A stretch of 64,000 nt of DNA from Haladaptatus pallidirubidus (GCF_020700235.1 NZ_CP085301.1:1302001-1366000); one strand, 5' to 3'; positions 49,466 through 58,663 are shown, counted from the stretch's first letter. Made by a program: numbers and translations. The notes: generated by a model not told the origin, from the letters alone.

Positions 49466-49499
49466 GTTCGGTTCGGCCGTCCAGACGGCCGAACCGAAC
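49466..49499. promoter_or_regulatory. Perfect 16-bp inverted repeat, candidate operator
   Basis: Arms GTTCGGTTCGGCCGTC and GACGGCCGAACCGAAC with a 2-base spacer. It lies directly upstream of the winged-helix gene. It could equally be part of a transcript hairpin. Confidence 0.55.
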
Positions 49500-49705
49500 T
49501 CAGTCGGACTCCACACCTGCTGACCAGATTCACCAGACTGCTGTCGTCCGGACGAAACGTTTTTGTCCGCTACCGCCGGAGTGAAAACCGGCATGTACCC
49601 ATCTGCCACTGCCGGTGGTCGATTTTGGCCGACCGCGGCACACTAAGACGTCTTCTGCTGTATCGATAGAGCAACTGCGCAGTACCAGGGAGGTGAGCGA
49701 GAGCG

Positions 49706-50809
49706 ATGCCTAAAATCGACCCGTGGGGCGACGTCGAAATAACCGACTACGAGGCGACGATGGAGCAGTTCGGCATCGAACCGATTGCCGACCTCGAAGA
49801 CCGACTGCCGGACAACCGCCTCGTCCGCCGGGGTATCGTCTTCGGGCACCGCGATTTGAACACCGTGCTGGACGCCCGCGACGAGGGCGATTCGTTCGCC
49901 ATGATGACTGGCATCATGCCCTCTGGCGTCTTTCACTTCGGCCACCTCGGGGTGGTCGAACAGGTGCTCATGTTTCAGGAGATGGGCGCACAGCTCACGC
50001 TCTGTGCGGCTGACATCGAATCCTATGCGACGCGAGACATGTCGCTCGAAGACGCCCGCGAACTGGTGGTCGAAGAGTACCTGCTCAACTACGTCGCGCT
50101 GGGGTTAGACCTCGATTCGACGGATTTTTACTTCCAATCGCAGGCGGGCAACGACCATCAGGTTCGGAGCAAGCTGTTCGCCCGGCACGTCACGCAAAGC
50201 GAGTTCGAGGCGACCTACGGCAACGCCGACCCCGGAAAGATGGTGTCGGCGCTGACCCAGTATGCCGACATCCTCCGCCCGCAGTCGCCGGAACGCGGCG
50301 GTCCGAAACCGACCGTCGTTCCGGTCGGCATCGACCAAGACCCGCACGTCAGGCTGACGCGGGACGTGGCGTCCCGCTACCGCGATGCGCCGTACCTAAA
50401 GCCCGCGAGTACGTATCACCGATTCATGCGGGGATTGCAGGGTGGGAAGATGAGTTCGTCCGACCCGAAAAGCTACATCGCCCTCACCGATTCGATTGCG
50501 GACGCCAAACGCAAAATCGACGAGGCGAAAACCGGCGGCCGGGTTAGCGTCGAGGAACACCGCGAAAAGGGGGCGAACGTCGAGGAGGACACGGTGTTCG
50601 AACTACTTGCGTACCACCTCGTCGAGGACGACGACGAACTGCGCCGGATTCGAACCGAGTACGAGTCCGGTGCGATGCTTTCGGGCGAGTTGAAGCAAAT
50701 TGCAAAAAACCGACTGGAACAGTTCCTGCGAGACCACCAACAAAAGCGCGAGGCGGCGCGTCCGAAAGTCGAGCAGTACGTCGCGGAACACGCCGAGGCA
50801 GTTCGCTGA
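49706..50809 (+). CDS. trpS: Tryptophanyl-tRNA synthetase, short second copy
   Basis: 367 residues, clearly paralogous to the 532-residue TrpS at 14,272: both begin around DPWG...DYxxxxEQFGIE, and share VPVGIDQDPHVRLTRDVA and STYHRFMRGLQGGKMSSSDP. HIGH-type motif FHFGH and KMSSS are present. Halobacteria often have two trpS genes. The short one lacks the insertion of about 150 residues. A GAGGTGAG Shine-Dalgarno sits 9 bases before the ATG. The stop codon TGA shares its last base with the ATG of the acetyltransferase gene (TGATG). Confidence 0.93.
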   Translation: MPKIDPWGDVEITDYEATMEQFGIEPIADLEDRLPDNRLVRRGIVFGHRDLNTVLDARDEGDSFAMMTGIMPSGVFHFGHLGVVEQVLMFQEMGAQLTLCAADIESYATRDMSLEDARELVVEEYLLNYVALGLDLDSTDFYFQSQAGNDHQVRSKLFARHVTQSEFEATYGNADPGKMVSALTQYADILRPQSPERGGPKPTVVPVGIDQDPHVRLTRDVASRYRDAPYLKPASTYHRFMRGLQGGKMSSSDPKSYIALTDSIADAKRKIDEAKTGGRVSVEEHREKGANVEEDTVFELLAYHLVEDDDELRRIRTEYESGAMLSGELKQIAKNRLEQFLRDHQQKREAARPKVEQYVAEHAEAVR

Positions 50810-51278
50810 TGCGAATCAGGCGACTCCGTGCGACCGAATTCGTCTCCTTCGTGGACGACCTTTTGTTGCCCTTCGCCCGCGAGATGGCGATACTGGACGA
50901 GTTCGACACCCTCGCTGACCGCGGCGTCCGTGCCAACGTTTTTTCGTACGTCGAAGACCGGCACTCGGGCGACGACACCGTCACGTTCGTCGCCGCCGAC
51001 GGGGACGAATTGGTCGGCCACGTAACTGTCGAAAAGCGGGCCTCTCCTCGGTGTTCGTCCGCGGCCCGCGGGGATACATCGGCGCCTTGTATGTCGTTCG
51101 AAGTCGCCGGGAAAGCGTAAACGCCACCCGACTGCTTTCACGCGCCGAATCGTAGGCGCGGAATTGGGGCTGTGAGTGCCTCTCGCTCGACGTTCACGCC
51201 GCCAACGAAATCGAACAATCGCTGTGCCTGCGGGACGACTTCGAATTCAAACGACATCGGATGACGAAGAGATTGTAG
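50809..51278 (+). pseudogene. GNAT acetyltransferase gene, frameshift plus nonsense
   Basis: MRIRRLRATEFVSFVDDLLLPF through DELVGHVTVEKRASP is the first part. One missing C near 51,046-51,050 shifts the frame; the other frame continues VFVRGPRGYIGALYVVRSRRESVNATRLL (the acetyl-CoA loop RGPRGYIGALYV). Then TAG at 51,153-51,155 sits where Trp is expected (AES-stop-ARNWGCECLSLDVHAANEIE), and the frame ends MTKRL. Trp TGG to TAG. Coupled to trpS by TGATG. Family: small molecule or protein N-acetylation. Nonfunctional as read. Confidence 0.83.
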
Positions 51279-51362
51279 CCGTCTCGGAGCCTTGCTTCTC
51301 CTAACGAAATTCGATTTCCGCCGAGTGGAATTTTATGCTCTCTCCCCCACACTCTCCTGAGC

Positions 51363-52160
51363 ATGTACCTCGCCGACGAGACGTGGCCGGAACTGGGCGA
51401 TTACGTCGCAGAAGAATCGGTCGCCGTCGTTCCGCTGGGTTCGACCGAACAGCACGGGCCGCACCTACCGCTCGCGACCGACCACCTCATCGCGGAGGCG
51501 TTGGCCCGCGAGGCCGCGGATCGAGCGGGCTACCTCTGTACGCCGACGGTAAACATCGGCGTCAGCCCCCACCACAAGCAGTTCCACGGGACGATGTGGG
51601 TGAACGCGCAGGCCTTCCGCGACTACGTCGAAAGCTTCACGCGAAATCTCACCTACCACGGCATCGACCGCATCGTGTACGTCAACGCCCACGGCGGGAA
51701 CATGCACCACCTCCGAGAAGTGGGGCGGCGACTTCGCGAGGATGAAGTCACCTTCGCGGTGGAATGGATGTGGGACGAGTCGATACCCGACCTCGTAAAC
51801 GACCTGTTCGAGTACAACGGACCCCACGGCGGGCCAAAGGAGACAGCGATGATTATGCACATCTCGGGCGAGTTGGTCAGTTCTGACCAACTCGCCAACG
51901 CTCGGGACGGAGGACTCCCCGACCTCAGGGACGGGAGTTTCACGATTCACGGCGCGCGCAACTACTACGACGCGATAGACAACACCGAAAACGGGGTTCT
52001 CGGCGACCAAACCGACGCAACGTCGGAAAAAGGCGAACAAATTTTCGAAGCGGCGACCGACCAACTCGTGAAACTGCTCGACTGGGTGGACGACGCGCGA
52101 TTTTCGGATTTGATGGCGAAACCGCACGTTGACCCGCAACCCGGCAGTCGGCGGGAGTAG
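51363..52160 (+). CDS. Creatininase-family amidohydrolase
   Basis: 265 residues. The Zn/Mn ligand set of creatinine amidohydrolase is seen in LGSTEQHGPHLPLATDHL (Glu, His, Asp), VNAHGGNMHHLREV (His) and GPHGGPKETAMIMHI (Glu). Related enzymes open creatinine or act in riboflavin/F420 synthesis (mycofactocin MftE, FAPy deformylase ArfB). The downstream NRAMP-like transporter on the same strand suggests a role with an imported ring compound. A TTTTATGC box lies about 30 bases upstream of the ATG. Confidence 0.88.
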   Translation: MYLADETWPELGDYVAEESVAVVPLGSTEQHGPHLPLATDHLIAEALAREAADRAGYLCTPTVNIGVSPHHKQFHGTMWVNAQAFRDYVESFTRNLTYHGIDRIVYVNAHGGNMHHLREVGRRLREDEVTFAVEWMWDESIPDLVNDLFEYNGPHGGPKETAMIMHISGELVSSDQLANARDGGLPDLRDGSFTIHGARNYYDAIDNTENGVLGDQTDATSEKGEQIFEAATDQLVKLLDWVDDARFSDLMAKPHVDPQPGSRRE

Positions 52161-52336
52161 GAAGTCGGGCTTTTGACAACTGATGTTATTCCGAGTTCAT
52201 CGCTATCTCCCTTATTGCCGACGTTTCTGACATCAAACTAGTTATATTCTGAAACAGCCACAACAGTTTTAAAATTACTGTTGATCATAAAAATAGCTTG
52301 CATAGACAGCCATGCCAAAATAACCCATAACGCCCC

Positions 52337-53632
52337 ATGGCACAAACAGTAATGGAAACGAAATCGGCGCACAGTTCGTATGGAAGTCGACTCCGCGATA
52401 CCGCGAGCGGATTCTTCCAAAAGTATGGGCTGGGGTTCGTGATGGTTGCGAGCTACTTCGGTTCGGGGTCGGTGTTCATCGCGAGTTCCGCCGGGGTTCG
52501 GTACGGCTACAGCCTGCTCTGGGCCGTCGTCGGCGCGGTGCTGTTGGGGTTCATGGCGCAGGATATGAGCGCCCGACTCGGAATCTTCGGCGAATCGCTG
52601 ATGACGTTCGTGCGCCGAAAAATCGGTTCGACAGGGGCGACGGTACTGGCCGTGCTCCTCTCCATCGGGTGTGTCGCGTGGACGCTCGAACTTACCGCCG
52701 CAGTCGGAAAGGGTGTCTCGATTCTCCTCGACGGAGCTATCGGCTGGCAACCGCTGGCGCTGGTTACCGGCGTGCTCGCAATCCTCATCGGCGTGCTGAA
52801 CTACGATGGTGTCGAGCGCATCATGACTGCCATGATGCTCATCCTGCTCGTCATCTACATGGGTGTCGCGGGTGTGAGCAGCCCGTCGATTGCCGACGTG
52901 GCGGGCGGGTTCGTTCCCTCGGTTCCCGCTGGCGGCGCGCTGACGCTCGCCGCCGCCATCATCGGGACGACTGCGCTGTGGCCGAACTTCTTCCTCGAAT
53001 CGAACCTCGTCTCACGGAAAGGGTGGGTCGATGAAGAGGGCGTCTCTGAGATGCGGCGTGACCTCGGCATCGGCTACCTCGTCGGCGGCCTAACGACGGT
53101 GGCAATCGTGGTCGTCGCCGCGGCGGTTCTGCGCCCCGCGGGGTACACCGAACTGGAGTCGTTCATCACGCCGGGCCGGGCACTTGCCGACGTGTTCGGC
53201 GAGTGGGCGATGGTCGTCTTCCTCCTTGGAACCCTTGCGGCGGCGTTCAACAGCATCATTCCAATAATGTGGACGCCCGCCTACCTGTTCCAGAACGCGC
53301 GTGGCCGAGTCGCAGACAGCGCGAGCAAGGAGTTCAAAATCATCTACGCGGTTGGCGTCGGCATCGGAAGCCTTTCGCCGCTCGTCCACCAGTTCGCAGG
53401 GCTGAGCGTCATCGACATGATACTCCTGTTTCCGGCGTACAACGCCATCGTGGGGCTGCCGATTACGGCGGTGCTACTGTTCTGGGCGGTCAACGACAAG
53501 GATACGATGGGCGAACACCGAAACGGAATCGCGCTTATGGCGCTCAACTTCCTGCTCATCGTTCTTTCGACGTATCTCGCCGCGACATCGCTCCCCGGGT
53601 TCATCGATGCACTGACATCGGGTGGGCTTTGA
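52337..53632 (+). CDS. Second NRAMP-like transporter without the metal motif
   Basis: 431 residues, about 11 helices. Helix 1 reads ASYFGSGSVFIASSAG instead of DPGN, and helix 6 reads IGTTALWPNFFLESNLV instead of MPHNLYLHS. The canonical metal ligands are therefore absent, as in the first NRAMP-like protein at 37,830, though the motifs differ between the two. It follows the creatininase gene by about 175 AT-rich bases, so its own promoter may exist. Likely imports an organic substrate rather than Mn or Fe; this is inference. Confidence 0.87.
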   Translation: MAQTVMETKSAHSSYGSRLRDTASGFFQKYGLGFVMVASYFGSGSVFIASSAGVRYGYSLLWAVVGAVLLGFMAQDMSARLGIFGESLMTFVRRKIGSTGATVLAVLLSIGCVAWTLELTAAVGKGVSILLDGAIGWQPLALVTGVLAILIGVLNYDGVERIMTAMMLILLVIYMGVAGVSSPSIADVAGGFVPSVPAGGALTLAAAIIGTTALWPNFFLESNLVSRKGWVDEEGVSEMRRDLGIGYLVGGLTTVAIVVVAAAVLRPAGYTELESFITPGRALADVFGEWAMVVFLLGTLAAAFNSIIPIMWTPAYLFQNARGRVADSASKEFKIIYAVGVGIGSLSPLVHQFAGLSVIDMILLFPAYNAIVGLPITAVLLFWAVNDKDTMGEHRNGIALMALNFLLIVLSTYLAATSLPGFIDALTSGGL

Positions 53633-53644
53633 TAGCCGAAACAA

Positions 53645-54418
53645 ATGCTCCCTGAACCGACGATACTGGCGGTACTAATCGTTATCGCCTTCTTGTCCGG
53701 CATCGGAATCACCGCCGTTGGGCCGGGTGGGATTTTCATTACAGTCGCCCTCTTTGCGCTCACCGACGTTTCGTCGTCGGTCGTCGCTGGAACCGCGATG
53801 ACGACGTTCGTCTTCACGGGCATACTCGGAAGTCTCACCTACCTCCAGTCCGGCGAACTCCGCTCGTCGTCGGGGCGACGACTCGCGATTCTCGTAACGG
53901 TTCCGAGCGTCGTCGGCGCTGTCGTCGGGGCACTCGTTAACACGATTCTCTCCGACGGCCTGTTCGGACTCATGCTGACGGGGTTCACCATGGTCGTCGG
54001 CGCGAGCATCGTCTATCGGGAACGACAGGGAATTGGTTCGAAATGGTCGTTTCGCGCTGATTCGACTGTCGGCGTGGTCGCCTTCGGCACGCTCGGCTTC
54101 GCCATCGGCGTTTTGGGCGGCCTGCTCGGCGTTGGCGGGCCGGTGATCGCCGTCCCACTCCTCGTCGTGTTGGGCGTCTCGATGCTCAACGCGCTGGCTG
54201 CCGCGCAGGTGCAGTCAGTGTTTCTCTCCGCGTTTGCGGCCTCGACGTACTTACTGCAGGGTGCAGTGTCGATTCCGCTGGCCGTCGCCATCGGCGTCCC
54301 CGAACTCGTCGGCGTTGTCCTCGGTTGGCGAGTCGCACACCACATCGAACCGGCACGGTTGAAGCTCGCACTCGGCGGGGTACTCATCATGGCCGGAGTT
54401 GCCCTTCTTCTTCCGTAA
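53645..54418 (+). CDS. TauE/SafE family permease
   Basis: 257 residues with about eight hydrophobic helices in two related halves. SGIGITAVGPGGIFIT and GVLGGLLGVGGPVIAVPLLV are the duplicated TauE/SafE signatures. Members export sulfite, sulfoacetate or other anions. Only 12 bases separate it from the preceding NRAMP-like gene, so the two are almost surely in one operon, adding an anion exporter to the putative amide module. Confidence 0.9.
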   Translation: MLPEPTILAVLIVIAFLSGIGITAVGPGGIFITVALFALTDVSSSVVAGTAMTTFVFTGILGSLTYLQSGELRSSSGRRLAILVTVPSVVGAVVGALVNTILSDGLFGLMLTGFTMVVGASIVYRERQGIGSKWSFRADSTVGVVAFGTLGFAIGVLGGLLGVGGPVIAVPLLVVLGVSMLNALAAAQVQSVFLSAFAASTYLLQGAVSIPLAVAIGVPELVGVVLGWRVAHHIEPARLKLALGGVLIMAGVALLLP

Positions 54419-54436
54419 TTTCCGACGACGTGCGTA

Positions 54437-55474
54437 CTACGCCGCGATGCAGTCGAAAAATCGCTCCGTGAGCGCGTCGGCGAGCAGGGCGACGAGTTCG
54501 TCGTCGTCGTCCAACTCGCCGAAAACTCCGAGTGGGACGACGCCACCCGCCATATCTCGGTGGCCCCCGGCGCTCCCGAATCCGTCGAACGCCGCGATCA
54601 GTACGTCGCCGATGTGAATCCGCGGGTCGCGGGTTCGGGCGCTCAAATGCACCGTATCATCGATGATTCCGAATACGAACGTTGTCGTGACGCCTTCCAG
54701 ATTGAGGAGGTAGTCCGCCGCCTGCGGAAGGGTATCTCGTTCGTCGGTTCGTCCCGTATGGGTTACGAGATAGGAGCCTCGAACCGTCCGATTTTGAATC
54801 GTTTCCCCGAGCGAATCGAGCATTTCGTGCGTGAACAGCGAATCGGAGAGTTCGCGGAGCAGGTTGATGTCTGCGTGCGGATGTAAAAATCGGGCGCTCG
54901 TGTACTCCGCCGGAGTGGCGCTCCGCGTGAACGCGAGCGTTTCCCGGCGGATGCCGAACAGGAGCGCCGTCGCCAATCGGGTGTCGAGTTCGATATCGAG
55001 GCAGGTGAAATAGTCGGCGAGGATGGATGCTGTCGCACCGACACCGACCCTGTGGTCGATGTATCGGGCATCTATCTCCGAAACCGGGTGATGGTCGATG
55101 ACAATGTCGGGCGTCGTCCCTTCTGGAACTGAGTTGTTCACGCCGGGTTTAGCGTGGTCGACGAACGCGACGAGCGAGGAGGCACGGAGACACCCCTCGG
55201 TGAATCGGTGAAGGTCTACGTCGAGAACGTTAACCATCGCGCGGTTCTGTTGATGCGTAATCTCGCCGCCGTAGTAGAGGGTGACTTCTTCGACGCCGAC
55301 CGAGTCTGCGATAGTCGAGAGAGCGAGTGCGCTACTGATGGTGTCGGGGTCGGGATTGTCGTGACAAACAATAGCGAGCGAGTTGTTGTCATCCAAAAGT
55401 TGAAGCAGGGAATCGAGACGGTTCTCGGTCTGACCCAGTCCCGAATCGTGCGTGACCTCCGTTCCACTGCTCAT
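54437..55474 (-). CDS. DHH/DHHA1 phosphoesterase
   Basis: 345 residues. VCHDNPDPDTISSALAL carries the first metal ligands, DIVIDHHPVSE the DHH triad (near residue 125), and GSAGGHRDMAGG the DHHA1 glycine box at the end. Same architecture as bacterial NrnA/YtqI nano-RNases and archaeal RecJ-like proteins, acting on short RNA or cyclic dinucleotides. It is convergent with the TauE/SafE gene, 18 bases away. Confidence 0.9.
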   Translation of the reverse strand: MSSGTEVTHDSGLGQTENRLDSLLQLLDDNNSLAIVCHDNPDPDTISSALALSTIADSVGVEEVTLYYGGEITHQQNRAMVNVLDVDLHRFTEGCLRASSLVAFVDHAKPGVNNSVPEGTTPDIVIDHHPVSEIDARYIDHRVGVGATASILADYFTCLDIELDTRLATALLFGIRRETLAFTRSATPAEYTSARFLHPHADINLLRELSDSLFTHEMLDSLGETIQNRTVRGSYLVTHTGRTDERDTLPQAADYLLNLEGVTTTFVFGIIDDTVHLSARTRDPRIHIGDVLIAAFDGFGSAGGHRDMAGGVVPLGVFGELDDDDELVALLADALTERFFDCIAA

Positions 55475-55671
55475 AGCTTTTCTCTCGACTGTACTGATGT
55501 GAGTAATACATTCCTCACCGAAAAACAGTTTCGGCCATTTTACTAATTCTACGAGAAAAGAAATAAAATTTATAACTAAAAATCAGTATTGGGGAAAAAT
55601 ATCAATGATATTGAGAATTCCATCGAAACGGGGACGGATATTCCGAAATTGCTCATTTATCTAATTGCCAA

Positions 55672-56328
55672 TCACCGTCGGTAGCTCACCGCGATTCCCT
55701 CTCCAAGAGGAATGACCGAGGTTTCGAACGCCTCGTCCTCGCGCATCGTCAGCAGGTACTCCGCGATGCCGCGACTGTCTTCGTCCAATTCGGGGTCGTC
55801 CCCCTCCAGCGCGGCGAGAATTGCGTCGAAATCCTGTATGCCGCTGACCATCGCGTTGTCGGCAACGATAACGCCCCCGGGAGCGACTTTGTCGCGGACT
55901 GCTTTCAGCGCCTCGGGATAGCCATCTTTGTTGTGGTCGATGAGGACGACGTCGAACGGCCCGTCGTGGCGCTCGATCGTGTCCATGGCGTCGCCGTTTT
56001 CGAAGATGGCACGGTCTGCGACTCCTGCAGATTCGAGGAACTGTCGGGCTTCGTGCAGTTCGTCCGCGTCGTACTCCGTGAGGACGATTTCGCCGTCCTC
56101 CGGGAGTGCATCGGCGAACCAGTACGCCGAGTAACCGAACCCCGACCCGAATTCGAAGATTCGCTCCACGTCCACGGCGTGCGCGAGCAATCGCAGGAAC
56201 TGCCCGACTTCGCGCCCAACAGTCGGAAACCCTTCTCCACGTTCCTCCATCGCTTTCTGCGTCTCGCTCGCTTCAGGGAGTGCAGCGCGCACAAACCGTT
56301 CCGTCTCCTCCGGCAGGATGTCCGTCAT
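55672..56328 (-). CDS. O-methyltransferase (caffeoyl-CoA type)
   Basis: 218 residues. SAM-binding EFGSGFGYSAYWFADALPEDG, the DVVLIDHNKDGYPEAL motif with the metal-ligand Asp, and VIVADNAMVSG with the second ligand are the class of metal-dependent catechol or caffeoyl-CoA methyltransferases. The substrate is unknown in archaea. No operon partner; the region after its start codon is AT-rich. Confidence 0.9.
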   Translation of the reverse strand: MTDILPEETERFVRAALPEASETQKAMEERGEGFPTVGREVGQFLRLLAHAVDVERIFEFGSGFGYSAYWFADALPEDGEIVLTEYDADELHEARQFLESAGVADRAIFENGDAMDTIERHDGPFDVVLIDHNKDGYPEALKAVRDKVAPGGVIVADNAMVSGIQDFDAILAALEGDDPELDEDSRGIAEYLLTMREDEAFETSVIPLGEGIAVSYRR

Positions 56329-56425
56329 ACCTTACGAAACGATGGCAGTGTGGTTAACGTTCGGTGTTTGGTTGTGAACACGACTTTCATTTTTTGAGCT
56401 ATCATCCCGCGGACTCGGGACTCTG

Positions 56426-56572
56426 TCATCTGTGTGCCCGTCTTCCGAGGACGAACAGTGCAATCGTGAGCAGTATCCAGAGAGAGACCATTCGGACGCC
56501 CGCTTCCGCCGTTTCAGCCGGTTGTGCGGTTTCCGCTTCACCCGCCTTCGTCTTCGGTTTCTCCGTTCGCAT
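56426..56572 (-). CDS. Small membrane-anchored protein
   Basis: 48 codons, MRTEKPKTKAGEAETAQPAE followed by VRMVSLWILLTIALFVLGRRAHR, a single hydrophobic helix with a basic end, suggesting insertion with the N terminus outside. Upstream frame extension exists but lacks coding character. Could be the tail of an older gene. Confidence 0.4.
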   Translation of the reverse strand: MRTEKPKTKAGEAETAQPAETAEAGVRMVSLWILLTIALFVLGRRAHR

Positions 56573-56693
56573 GGACTCTCGAAACGGCCAGAGCGAGAAT
56601 AAAGATGATGGGCGGAGGAAAGCGGAGCAGATTCTATAGTAATGGCTTTCTGCATGTGAATGCAAGAGTTCTAATACAATCATCAGGTAAATA

Positions 56694-57398
56694 ATGATCT
56701 GGAACAGATCGAGGCAATCCTGTTTGACCTCGACGATACGTTAGTGCAGTATGAGAGATCTCCCGGTGAGGTGCTACGGTCGTCCTTCGAAATCCTAGAC
56801 AGTGAACCACTTTTCTCGGTTGCGGAGTACTATGCCCGATACGATGAGTTCGCAGAGAAATGCGAATCCATGGAAAAACTTCGCTCTGAATGTTTCGCAG
56901 CGCTTGCTGATGAGAACGGGTACGAACAGCAGCGTGGACGAGACGTTGCGGATACATTCAGTGATGCTCGCGATCAGACAGATAAACGTCAAGTTACTCC
57001 CATCAGTCACCCGTGTCTTGAACGAGCTCAGCCAAGAGCACCGGCTTGCGATCGTGACGAACGGAGCACCGAATGCACAACAGCAGAAGATCAACGCTGT
57101 GAATCTCGAACGTTGGGTTGATGCGATTGTTATTGCGGGTCACGATATACCGCCGAAACCCGACCCAGAACCGTTTGAACGAGCGATTCAGTTACTCAAC
57201 GCAACATCCGCTACCACAGTACACGTCGGTGATTCACTGGAAACATATATTGCTGGTGCATCTGCTGCCGGACTCGATTCCGTCTGGCTTTCCGACAGTG
57301 ATAATATCACGGAATATACTCCGACTCATCAAATAGAGTCTATTGTCGATCTTTTGTCCTTCCCGTGGATAGAGGAGTCGCCATCCAATTCTGGGTAA
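56694..57398 (+). pseudogene. HAD-family hydrolase gene with compensating frameshifts
   Basis: Motif I is EAILFDLDDTLVQYERSP, which has no in-frame start codon; an ATG at 56,694 lies one base out of frame just before DLEQIEAIL, implying a deletion there. The body continues to GRDVADTFSDARDQT, then passes near 56,976-56,985 into the other frame: LLPSVTRVLNELSQEHRLAIVTNGAPN (motif II), GHDIPPKPDPEPFERA (motif III Lys), VHVGDSLETYIAGASAAGLDSVWL (motif IV). Codons here are AT-richer than in the neighbours. It looks like a phosphoglycolate/haloacid-type hydrolase no longer intact. Confidence 0.75.
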
Positions 57399-57504
57399 AG
57401 TGTCGCAGCTGAACGAATTCGACGTCGGGTTCGCACGCGAACCCGACAACCTCAATTTCTCGAACACTATCCGAAAGGATGCTCTCGGTTGGCGGACTCG
57501 TTGC

Positions 57505-57771
57505 TCAGTCGGCCATTCCTCGTCGCTCGACGACCACTTCCTTCGTCTTCTTCGCGTCGATACCGAACAGAAATCCGGAGATGAAGAGGAGTTCGTTCCC
57601 GACGTAGTACCGCTGGACGATGTAGTCCACGAGCGGAAGAACCGGGTCGGGAGTGAGCTGCAGGACGACGAGAATCAGCGCGACGAACGCGGCAACTCCC
57701 GCAAACCAGCGTATCACAGTCCCGGAGATAAATCCGGCGACGAACACGACGACGGCCATCATGAGGCTCAT
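57505..57771 (-). CDS. Small membrane protein
   Basis: 88 residues from MSLMMAVVVFVAGF; an upstream extension to 57,972 is basic and lacks a plausible start signal. Two hydrophobic stretches (MMAVVVFVAGFISGTVIRWFAGVAAFVALILVVLQL) precede a segment DYIVQRYYVGNELLFISGFLFGIDAKKTKEVVV. A GGTATGAG context and the acidic/hydrophobic composition support the start. Function unknown. Confidence 0.65.
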   Translation of the reverse strand: MSLMMAVVVFVAGFISGTVIRWFAGVAAFVALILVVLQLTPDPVLPLVDYIVQRYYVGNELLFISGFLFGIDAKKTKEVVVERRGMAD

Positions 57772-57996
57772 ACCCCTCTCTCGGGTCCGATTGCGTTTTA
57801 AATTGACGGGGAAAAATCCCGATACCTTCCGAATATCCACGAGTAGGTGTCGATTACACCACGGAAGGCTGGTCATACCAAAGTGGGTTTCGAGCGTTTT
57901 TCGCTGTGAAGAAAAACCCATGTCCACCGTGAACCACGCACGATACGGAGTTGAGAATTGTCCCACGACCATCTGTGACCACTACGGGGCCGTCTG

Positions 57997-58119
57997 ATGA
58001 CGCAAGAGCCGACCTGCGAAATGGTCGTTTCCGAAACCGGCTGGATAGAGATTCGAAATCCCGACGAAACCGACGACGAGTGGTTGCTGTCGGATACGGC
58101 GGTCGAAGTTCTCCAATAG
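57997..58119 (+). CDS. Small conserved-looking 40-residue protein
   Basis: MTQEPTCEMVVSETGWIEIR then NPDETDDEWLLSDTAVEVLQ. Compact, acidic and with one Cys, in a style common among short haloarchaeal proteins. No known function; start ATG follows CGTCTG. It overlaps nothing else. Confidence 0.55.
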   Translation: MTQEPTCEMVVSETGWIEIRNPDETDDEWLLSDTAVEVLQ

Positions 58120-58169
58120 CGCTTCGAAAGTGGATATCGCCGGTAGATTACTCGTTGGATATATTCCGA

Positions 58170-58316
58170 AAAAATGGAAAAATAATGCCGTCAGACACGC
58201 GCCTGACTGACTTTCTTGTAGGTGGATGTCATGGGTCGTGATATGGTACTCGTACCTGTCGCACCCGTTTTCGGGGCCGACACAGCGGACGCGACAGTCG
58301 CTGGTGAGCCTGTATG
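58170..58316 (-). pseudogene. Possible remnant of a small Cys-containing protein gene
   Basis: On the minus strand DCRVRCVGPENGCDRYEYHITTHDIHLQESQSGAC reads like a small zinc-ribbon style haloarchaeal protein, but there is no start codon ahead of it and the frame after GAC runs into an atypical stretch. Overlaps a possible 28-residue plus-strand frame. Uncertain. Confidence 0.25.
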
Positions 58317-58604
58317 ACCGAGCGAAGCGTTTGCATTGAAGTGCTAATCGCGGATTCGCCGGAGGACGCCCCAGCCGTCGAAGCTGACTCCCGCGTCGAT
58401 GTTTCGGTAAATGGGCAGATGTATCCGACTGCGAAACTCGTAGACGGCCGATACGTGGCTTGGTGGTTCGAGACGGCGGCACCCGCTCCTGACTCTAGCG
58501 TGACGACCGAGTGGGTCGCCGCACCGACGCGCTATCTGGCCGCCGCGACGCTGGACGAACTCTGGGAGAATCCGGCATCGTTCGACACGCTCACGGAAGC
58601 GTAA
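58314..58604 (+). CDS. Hypothetical 96-residue protein
   Basis: MTERSVCIEVLIADSPEDAP with an acidic beta-rich body (VDVSVNGQMYPTAKLVDGRYVAWWFE, VTTEWVAAPTRYLAAATLDELW). No motif identified. Its ATG overlaps by four bases (ATGA) the stop of a possible 28-codon frame starting at 58,230 (MGRDMVLVPVAPVFGAD), so it may be translationally coupled to a leader peptide. Confidence 0.6.
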   Translation: MTERSVCIEVLIADSPEDAPAVEADSRVDVSVNGQMYPTAKLVDGRYVAWWFETAAPAPDSSVTTEWVAAPTRYLAAATLDELWENPASFDTLTEA

Positions 58605-58663
58605 CTGTCGAAACGGATACGAACGTCGGTTCTCGTTTCAAATTCCTCATCGGCGGTCGATTT

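Noticed and set aside
49593..49646. 17-codon plus-strand peptide with one Trp upstream of the short trpS, a possible attenuation leader
   Set aside because: Only one Trp codon, no terminator-like alternative hairpins around it, and Trp attenuation of this type is not established in archaea.
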